Virus record (IMG/VR): IMGVR_UViG_3300021197_001962
Span: 1 to 20,710 of that record
Origin: a virus
Direction: 5' to 3' (one strand)
DNA: 20,710 bases
Shown: one piece after another, positions 15,701-20,710 of the stretch
Position numbering within the stretch: the first letter of the stretch is position 1
Layout: the number at the start of each line of letters is the position of its first letter
Made by a program: the position numbers and the translations under genes
The notes under the pieces: generated by a model
What the model was told of the DNA's origin: nothing
The model's input: the letters and a program-made list of their open reading frames with translations, nothing else
Database searches by the model: none

Positions 15701-17514
15701 TTCTGACGTCGCCTAAGGCAGACATTTTTGCGCAAGATATCGCATCCCATAAAGATTTACTCAGAGATATCGACGAAGAACTGGAGGAGATCGACGATCT
15801 CGGTGCTGATAACCGAACCAGTACGCAAAACGAACGGCGCTTAGAACTGCTAGAAGAGAAGAAGCGCTTACGACAACAAAACCAGTTGATTAAATATAGA
15901 AAACTTCTTGAAGAGCTCACACAACCTTCGAACTCAAAGATTCATTATCTCATGGTAGATCCCCGTGAATTTCAGCTTACCCCTTGGCACAAACTCACCG
16001 AAGAACAACGAGCCGCTCGCGCAAAAAGGCGCCTGAACCCTAACACCGGTACCTTGGAATTCGCTGACGCCGGCCGACATACTCTGACACTACTGGAGGC
16101 TATCAGAAACGCCGAAAATGACAGTGAAGCAAATGCCGCAGAAGAATATTCCGAAAATGAGACAGCACGATATGATCAAATTAGCAACTCTTCAGATACC
16201 ACAGCAATTCCTTTCTTTTATTTGGGCGACTTGATTGATAATGTTATAGAGCAAATGAAAAAAAACAACGGAGGCGAAAAAATTCATTTTGATATGTTCT
16301 TATCGGATGTTGATGTCATTAACCCTCTCGTAGCATTTCAAGCAAAAGACCTAGAAGAGGAACTCCTCTGCGGTAACCTTAATGATGCTCAGTTTATGCA
16401 GCAGTTGATAGCTAGCGATCCGGAGACATTTAGTACGGCCAATCAGTTTAGTAATATCATGAATATTGGAGACATTCCTATTTCCCTTGACGCATTCCAA
16501 CTGTTTTTTAAAAATAAAGTGGTGAAGCCAATGAGGCCAACATATTATTTTCTTTACTTCATTAAGCAACTTTGCGCAGAGCTGGTCACACGTGCCCTAG
16601 GAAAAGCTTGTTTTGGGCTCGACCTCACATTACAACAACGCTTTGATGCCCAGCCCGTAGCATATCAGGACGACACCAACTCGGGACCATCCTGGTTTGA
16701 AGTAACTAGTGAATCCAAGGTTACGGAATTGGCCCGCCGGAGCGATATTCTTCCCTCTACTCCCACATCTCATGTCCGCCAAGGACTTGTGTTGATGCCA
16801 ACAGACGGGCGCCCCAGGAATCTTCGAGGAGACTATGATGCCGACTTTAACCGCGGTATTTACCATCATTATATTGGAGCATCATGCGGACTCCTCAAAA
16901 CGCTCAAATTCTCCCGAGAAGACCAGCCCCTCTTGCGAGAAGCTAAGATCCAACGAGAAGGTGCCCTAGGTGCCGAGCAGCTCCGAGAACTCTACTCAGC
17001 GAATTTAGATTTAGTGGGAAATAATCTATATAAGAATGGCATGTATATTTATATTAACCCAACCTTATTAGACGCCGATACTCAACAGCTTGATTATCTC
17101 GGACTTCACGGCTACTATCTAGTGACTGGGGTGAGATCTAAACTCACTCCAGACGGATTTGATACTAATATCGACGCGCTTCATCAAGCCATCGAATTTG
17201 CTCAGCCCGATAACTCACTTACCATGCTTAATGTCATTGGGGAAACTCCCCCTCCTGAAAGAAACCCCGCGCGCGACAATCGTCGAATTGCCGCCGCTCG
17301 CCACCAAGCTCGCGTCGATGAGCGCGCTGTCGATCCCACGAGCGCAGCCTCGCGCCAAGCAGCCGAAGAGGAACTAGAGCGCGAACGAAAATTCGGCTCC
17401 TCCTACACCGGAGTGCATGTTCGCGGAGCGCAGCTGATCGATCTCGGATCGCAGGCGATAACCATCCTTAAGCGCGACATCGCCAAGGTGTTTAGCCCGT
17501 TTGGAGACGACTAA
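12724..17514 (+). CDS. Large baseplate/hub protein with embedded SGNH hydrolase domain
   Basis: A 1596-residue structural protein in the baseplate block. Residues 227-434 are an SGNH (GDSL-type) esterase: block I LLIGDSQTG with nucleophile S234, a Gly-rich block II region (NGWGLRSHSTGG, 284-295), block III QLGANDS with G318 and N320, and block V DGVHF with D414 and H417. Thr/Ser/Pro-rich linkers flank it (206-225 and about 437-455), so it looks inserted into a structural framework. The rest is non-enzymatic: a GIKSFSWSLEG beta region (from 831), a charged coiled coil (about 1000-1070) and a C-terminal hub-like module (YINP, LGLHGYYLVTGV, from about 1439). Such domains in tail proteins usually remove acyl groups from host surface glycans. 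GGGAGG at 12709-12714 supports the ATG. The framework itself I cannot name; gp27-like hub is possible. Confidence 0.8.
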   Translation: MPPTSSAPPTTSIITYEVKEAFRELLRNYQKSMFAQIAYDKFVGTGQASEFDAGYYEHRSVIKAATNDLVENKTQAEAALGDLSHFKDNRTVFRQAGLLTGIDPEVFEDYRVEAEEFRLLSTRSAGATFQDEDIEYDTGVDYVAQPNITRKYSFMETTPYVSQILNSESSKLPANGTRNASNYSFFSNPAILQYLNNKAWQLSRGTSQTTGAPSTSVATSQSPTGVRMLLIGDSQTGNHNGPASYGDGVPQTTLKGWIGEHLQDEWYDKAAGEEDPELYVISTNGWGLRSHSTGGRPSQDILNALDNFKPTVVVIQLGANDSEDAYKGNLTKSEYHGLTQAWMDDITAAGISDVRWLGPSYATATKSWITEPDGLYENARQIVRDWVAEKANSTTGLTYYDMVPLTQTLTLQSDGVHFEVPDQYQFWSEDLTNAGAPLDYASLALTTNTTALATPTVPSDLAETYQQLALILAQDTRQLIADSLKVVEATSNNGTDVPELKDCTDPATCFVPGLGGPIYPVVDWSNSVSIMDGIIHDIRTVRMEAWDNMSASEQDAVPGDIEVGQTLGDPTFSFGGFGLGQAKSAGSQIFYANTHAPPLKALVRQHIDAVMNPQRLRDYDSLLQPIFEFESVPFPAPGTPEYEAGVQKEFDAILNFFGVVAPDDPLPDRPLAPRLADLRGESLRDLQEVLAGLARNLTPFDMQCYLMENIEELAAARTTIPAFLADYQHTMKLRSATHAPAVTPNILNHGAPQSSRAARIKEILSLCPDVYAALVPSIKIYRVEYNKDGSPKIDPDTRLPIENELMIPNFVDPADVAAILDGSRGRIPGAGIKSFSWSLEGVQPEEVDNNITAELVIYFQSINDFFRGASQAGDKEPNFLDLLINSPSAKRKEDQRERTLGSNESVCDGVSKHKHRLYEGREYRLKVVAGWSAPHNLEDWVAPGSNIDATALSWAIEQTKVSLYLTQVRHNLNFNEDGSLELTIDYQAGIAGLLTSPKADIFAQDIASHKDLLRDIDEELEEIDDLGADNRTSTQNERRLELLEEKKRLRQQNQLIKYRKLLEELTQPSNSKIHYLMVDPREFQLTPWHKLTEEQRAARAKRRLNPNTGTLEFADAGRHTLTLLEAIRNAENDSEANAAEEYSENETARYDQISNSSDTTAIPFFYLGDLIDNVIEQMKKNNGGEKIHFDMFLSDVDVINPLVAFQAKDLEEELLCGNLNDAQFMQQLIASDPETFSTANQFSNIMNIGDIPISLDAFQLFFKNKVVKPMRPTYYFLYFIKQLCAELVTRALGKACFGLDLTLQQRFDAQPVAYQDDTNSGPSWFEVTSESKVTELARRSDILPSTPTSHVRQGLVLMPTDGRPRNLRGDYDADFNRGIYHHYIGASCGLLKTLKFSREDQPLLREAKIQREGALGAEQLRELYSANLDLVGNNLYKNGMYIYINPTLLDADTQQLDYLGLHGYYLVTGVRSKLTPDGFDTNIDALHQAIEFAQPDNSLTMLNVIGETPPPERNPARDNRRIAAARHQARVDERAVDPTSAASRQAAEEELERERKFGSSYTGVHVRGAQLIDLGSQAITILKRDIAKVFSPFGDD

Positions 17515-17520
17515 TACAAA

Positions 17521-18807
17521 ATGCCCCCTAATAATCCCACAACACCGCTTGGAAAAAACTCCCTTAGCTCTTATGCTTTATATTTCCAGCGAGAATATTA
17601 CAAAGATGCTGTATATCCCAGTTATTTAGTAGAACCCTTAGATACATGGTACGATAAACAGTTCTATGGATTGGTGGATCCTCTACAAAACACGATCACC
17701 CCCATCCCAGCCACTTTAAAGTCTTTTAAAAATAGTATCGATCCTAATCTTATAGCTTTTAACTTTGTGGTTGATGCATTTGATGCCTTCGTGGCGCATA
17801 TGCAAAAGGGAGTCATTGTTGGCGCCCTTAATCGCACCGGCAACCAGACCATAACAAACATGAAAGCTGTTCAGGGCTTTTCTGATTCATCTGCACAGTA
17901 CATGAAGTTCTTGGACCAGATTCACACGACCTTTGTTAATAGGATGAGTTTGCGAGACTACAACAAGGCAACTGATTTTCAGACTTATGCCAATCAACTA
18001 GTAAGATATCTCAAGAATCTATCTGAAGCTCTCCCTGTAACTCGCTCTAATTATTTATTGGGTGGGTTTGTCAATAGCTTAAGTTCTGGACTCTCGGTGG
18101 CTATAGAGCTAGGACGCCCTGCGGACGATACGTATAAATACGATAATTATATTAAGGACCCTAACTTTTCGTTCTATATAAAAGCTGCGAAAAAGTTTGG
18201 ATTCACTGTTAATAAAAATTTGCCATGGCTCCTAACCGCGGATCTCTTCAGCGATGCCATTATGCCCTATTTAACGAACTATCGTACCAATGATTTCGTC
18301 ATTCCAACTAAAGATACATTTTTTGATTTCTACTATCAGCCAACATACCTAACAGATATAGAGTTATTAAGGTCCTTTATCACTACCTCGTATGCCCGCT
18401 TTCAGGAGCAGAGCCCACTTTATGATGATATTACTCTTAATGCCTGCGGAGAACAGACCGTCACGGTACGCACTCGTTTGGGGGCCACAGTGGGCGTCGA
18501 TACATTATTGACCGATAAGTTTATGGCTCTCCTTTACCTCGAATTACGATCCAATGAGGTAAATAACCCGATAAAAAACCTAAAACAAGTAGAACGTCAA
18601 ATTGCCACCATCTATAATTCGCCCCCCGATAGCACAATAACGCCCCTTCAGAACGTTGCAGAATACATCAATACAATTTTTAGAGATTATATCTATGATG
18701 TGAGCTACTTGATGCTAAATCAAGAAATTGTGCGACAAGGGCTTGACAATCAGGCCAGATCTGGTAATATTAGTACAGCTGGAGCAGTTAGCCAGCAGTT
18801 GTACTAG
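17521..18807 (+). CDS. Unrecognised 428-aa protein, probable virion component
   Basis: I do not recognise a named family. The protein is rich in Tyr, Phe, Asn and Asp and has no signal peptide, transmembrane helix or enzyme motif. Segments that stand out are SYALYFQREYYKDAVYPSYL with DTWYDKQFYG at the N-terminus, a helical centre, FFDFYYQPTYLTDIELLR, and a C-terminal YINTIFRDYIYDVSYLMLN followed by a low-complexity Gly/Ser/Ala tail. It starts six bases after the giant baseplate gene without a strong ribosome site (GGAG lies 14 bases upstream), suggesting coupling to it, and ends eight bases before the polymerase start. Its position at the end of the structural block and its composition suggest a baseplate or other virion protein; this is inference from context. 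Confidence 0.75.
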   Translation: MPPNNPTTPLGKNSLSSYALYFQREYYKDAVYPSYLVEPLDTWYDKQFYGLVDPLQNTITPIPATLKSFKNSIDPNLIAFNFVVDAFDAFVAHMQKGVIVGALNRTGNQTITNMKAVQGFSDSSAQYMKFLDQIHTTFVNRMSLRDYNKATDFQTYANQLVRYLKNLSEALPVTRSNYLLGGFVNSLSSGLSVAIELGRPADDTYKYDNYIKDPNFSFYIKAAKKFGFTVNKNLPWLLTADLFSDAIMPYLTNYRTNDFVIPTKDTFFDFYYQPTYLTDIELLRSFITTSYARFQEQSPLYDDITLNACGEQTVTVRTRLGATVGVDTLLTDKFMALLYLELRSNEVNNPIKNLKQVERQIATIYNSPPDSTITPLQNVAEYINTIFRDYIYDVSYLMLNQEIVRQGLDNQARSGNISTAGAVSQQLY

Positions 18808-18815
18808 GAGAAAAC

Positions 18816-20003
18816 TTGCTTTTTCAGGTTCTGGATCATAAGAAAGATTGCGTCGGATATTTCGCCGACAACCACATTCACTCAACAGGCAATGTACCCT
18901 CCCAAGGGACCACTTGGGAGATGTCCGAGCATATGCACGGTGAGGCGTACGAGCTAGGACGCATCTACAGCCAAGGAGCGCCTCTTACAGACGTTTGTCC
19001 GGAAGATATGAAGGAGGACTGGGAAAAGATCAAGAAGACGCTTAAATCGTGTCTGAGAGCCTTCAACACTGCCAAGCTTTCTTTGCATGAAAATTGCCTT
19101 TATGACGTATTGCCCGAATACTTCCTTTATGAGTACCTAAGTGCCAAAAATAAGATTACCCAACATGTAGTTGAGAATCTTCCGAGACCTAAGAATCATG
19201 ACGAGATGCTAAATCTCAATAAGATGCTCGTTGATATCCGCTCCCGGCACTTAAACATCAATATCAACCCCATTAAGCACCTTTTAAGCTCAGTCCGCGG
19301 TATGAACTTCCACCGCACCCTCCATAACGTGCGACACGTATGTGACTATAACCCATGGGGGACGATTACAGGCAGACTCTCTACCCACCCTCACACCTTT
19401 CCGATTCTGACAATGAATAAGGAGTTCCGAGCTTGTATTCAGCCTGTTAATGACTATTTGGTTGAACTGGACTTTAACGCCGCAGAGCTAAGAGTACTGT
19501 TGGCATTGGCTGGCGTTGAACAGCCCCAAAACGACATTCATGACTGGAATGTAAAGAACATTTTTGGAGCCCAGCTGACTCGTGAGGAAGCTAAGACGAA
19601 GACTTTTGCGTGGCTGTATTCTAGTAAAGAAAACAAGGACTTAGAGCGACTTTATAGCAAGGATTTAGTGCGAAATAAGTACTGGGATGGCTGTAAAATT
19701 GAGACAGATTATGGTAGAATAATAGATAATGTAGATGAGCATCATGCTCTTAACTACATCGTTCAAAGCACCACTATTGATATGGTGCATGAGCAGGCAT
19801 ACAAGGTATTTGAGTTGTTGAGGGAAAAGAAGAGTTATATTTCATTTTTGATTCACGATGCGGTCTATATTGATTTGGCCGAAGAAGATCGCTATGATTT
19901 GTTGAATCTACTTGACACCTTCAAGAAAACCCGTTATGATATGTTCAAGGTTAATGTCTCCGCGGGTAAGAATCTCGGAGAAATGAAGGAATTAAAGCTG
20001 TGA
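18816..20003 (+). CDS. Family A DNA polymerase, polymerase domain only
   Basis: This is a DNA polymerase of the Pol I type. Visible motifs are TGRLS (185-189), motif A LDFNAAELRVL with catalytic D219, DIHDWNVKNIFG, motif B (O helix) R256xxxK260xxxF264xxxY268, NYIVQ (N313, Q317) and motif C LIHDAVYID with catalytic D348. These match R754, K758, F762, Y766, N845, Q849 and D882 of Klenow. Motif C has Ala where Glu883 is usual, and motif A has FNA for YSQ. The protein (395 residues) is just the polymerase domain; no 3'-5' exonuclease is present, and the fingers are about 45 residues shorter than in Klenow. The start is TTG with AGGAG five bases upstream (18806-18810). Rhodothermus phage RM378, as I recall, also separates polymerase from exonuclease. 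T4 itself uses a family B enzyme. Confidence 0.9.
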   Translation: MLFQVLDHKKDCVGYFADNHIHSTGNVPSQGTTWEMSEHMHGEAYELGRIYSQGAPLTDVCPEDMKEDWEKIKKTLKSCLRAFNTAKLSLHENCLYDVLPEYFLYEYLSAKNKITQHVVENLPRPKNHDEMLNLNKMLVDIRSRHLNININPIKHLLSSVRGMNFHRTLHNVRHVCDYNPWGTITGRLSTHPHTFPILTMNKEFRACIQPVNDYLVELDFNAAELRVLLALAGVEQPQNDIHDWNVKNIFGAQLTREEAKTKTFAWLYSSKENKDLERLYSKDLVRNKYWDGCKIETDYGRIIDNVDEHHALNYIVQSTTIDMVHEQAYKVFELLREKKSYISFLIHDAVYIDLAEEDRYDLLNLLDTFKKTRYDMFKVNVSAGKNLGEMKELKL

Positions 20004-20317
20004 AGAAGATTTATCAAAAACTAGTAAGGGATCGCATCCCCGGCATCATTGCAGACGACGGCAAGTCCTTTGCCACGCGTAAGGCAGACGAAGAGGAACT
20101 CCTTTCCTATGCCTTCAAGAAGCTCCACGAAGAGATTCAAGAATTCACAGAGGACCCTTCCGCAGAGGAGGCAGCTGATGTAATGGAGATCTTTCACTTT
20201 CTCTGTGACAAGCTAGACATCCGGGATAGCATGATCATGGCCCAGGCTACTTCTAAGCGCATCCTGCGCGGCGGCTTTGACCAGGGTGTTATTCTTGAAT
20301 GGGTAGATGACGAATGA
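20000..20317 (+). CDS. MazG-like NTP pyrophosphohydrolase
   Basis: This small all-alpha enzyme (105 residues) cleaves nucleoside triphosphates to monophosphate and pyrophosphate; phage members are thought to clear unusual nucleotides or alter nucleotide signalling. The opening KLVRDRIPGII is typical of the MazG-like/phosphoribosyl-ATP pyrophosphatase-like group, and the two metal-binding half-motifs are visible: KLHEEIQEF (E45, E48) and AEEAADVME (E57, D60). The C-terminal RGGFDQGVIL is also usual. The GTG start overlaps the polymerase stop codon as GTGA, and the stop overlaps the next start as ATGA, so polymerase, pyrophosphohydrolase and the following gene are probably translated together. 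It fits a replication role. Confidence 0.87.
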   Translation: MKKIYQKLVRDRIPGIIADDGKSFATRKADEEELLSYAFKKLHEEIQEFTEDPSAEEAADVMEIFHFLCDKLDIRDSMIMAQATSKRILRGGFDQGVILEWVDDE

Positions 20318-20710
20318 TAGTGGTAGGTCTAGGCAAAGCTGGTTGCAATATTGCCAAAGCATTCTCCAAATTCCCCCAGTATGAGACATTTGGGATTGAT
20401 ACAGATGAATCAGCGGATATTACAATCCGAAAGAAGTCCAGCCACGAGGACTATGATGAAAACTTCCCCAACCTCCGTAGGAAACTCAAATTCAGCAACG
20501 AGGACGTTAGTGTCATCATTGCGGGATCCGGACAGATCTCTGGAGGCTCGCTGCGCCTGCTGGAGCAGCTGAACAAGAATAGGCTGACAGTGATTTACAT
20601 TCAGGGCGACACCGCCATTATGTCAGAGGTTCAGAAGAAGCAGGAAAAGATTGTTAGAAATGTCTTGCAAGAGTACGCTCGCTCTGGTATTATTGAGAGT
20701 GTGATTATGG
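20314..20710 (+). CDS. FtsZ/tubulin-like GTPase-fold protein (3' partial)
   Basis: The first 132 residues are visible; the gene continues beyond the right edge. The order of elements follows FtsZ: a nucleotide loop VVGLGKAGCNIAKAF, then TFGIDTDES (FtsZ: AINTDAQAL), a strand and loop VIIAGSGQISGGSLRLLEQL (FtsZ: VTAGMGGGTGTGAA), the strand LTVIYIQGD, a helix, and SGIIESVIM where FtsZ has the strand leading to its conserved Asn. The signature loop is divergent: only some glycines of GGGTG(S/T)G remain. A Rossmann NAD-binding protein of TrkA-N type is the main alternative for the first 35 residues, but the second half fits tubulin-like folds better. Phage tubulins (PhuZ, TubZ) position DNA or capsids or segregate plasmid-prophages; function here is unknown. 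The start overlaps the MazG-like stop as ATGA. Confidence 0.65.
   Translation, partial: MIVVGLGKAGCNIAKAFSKFPQYETFGIDTDESADITIRKKSSHEDYDENFPNLRRKLKFSNEDVSVIIAGSGQISGGSLRLLEQLNKNRLTVIYIQGDTAIMSEVQKKQEKIVRNVLQEYARSGIIESVIM

Noticed and set aside
12724-17514. A tail lysozyme or peptidase domain in the giant baseplate protein, as in T4 gp5
   Set aside because: I found no lysozyme E...D/T catalytic pattern, CHAP or M23 motif; the only enzyme motifs are those of the SGNH domain.
1-20710. tRNA genes, CRISPR arrays, insertion sequences or attachment sites
   Set aside because: Gaps between genes are nearly all under 100 bases and none shows cloverleaf, repeat-spacer or terminal inverted repeat structure.

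Overview
The window is a stretch of a contractile-tailed bacteriophage genome (Caudoviricetes, myovirus morphology) that is distantly related to T4. Every supported gene is on the + strand, tightly packed with Shine-Dalgarno-like ribosome sites and occasional GTG/TTG starts. No tRNA, rRNA, CRISPR array, insertion sequence, integrase or host-type gene is visible. The balanced base composition and the T4-like but rearranged gene set resemble aquatic 'far-T4' phages, including those known from marine metagenomes. The host cannot be read from the sequence; a bacterium is likely from the ribosome sites.

Layout. (1) 1-4054, head and neck: a gp23-type major capsid protein cut off at the left edge, a factor-independent terminator, then gp13-like neck and gp15-like tail-terminator proteins. 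(2) 4121-7930, tail shaft: a very large (1055 aa) gp18-type sheath and a gp19-type tube, separated by a small intergenic region with a hairpin and a promoter-like element. (3) 7950-11444, tail assembly: a zinc-ribbon gp26-like baseplate hub protein, an overlapping small reading frame with no ordinary start codon (a possible gp51-like product or frameshift extension), an unrecognised 108-aa protein and the tape measure. (4) 11459-18807, baseplate: a probable tube-initiator protein, a LysM-like gp53 relative, a 1596-aa baseplate protein carrying an embedded SGNH (GDSL-type) hydrolase domain, and an unrecognised 428-aa probable structural protein. (5) 18816-20710, replication and cell biology: a compact family A DNA polymerase without an exonuclease domain, a MazG-like NTP pyrophosphohydrolase and the start of an FtsZ/tubulin-like protein. 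The last three genes overlap by GTGA and ATGA and look translationally coupled.

The structural genes account for most of a tail: sheath around tube, tube length set by the tape measure, polymerisation started on a baseplate and capped by the terminator protein. The most interesting points are the gp26/gp51 overlap at a seven-T run, the enzyme domain inside the baseplate protein, the minimal family A polymerase beside T4-type structural genes, and the tubulin/FtsZ-like gene running off the right edge. All family assignments are from motif recognition by eye and have not been tested by a database search.
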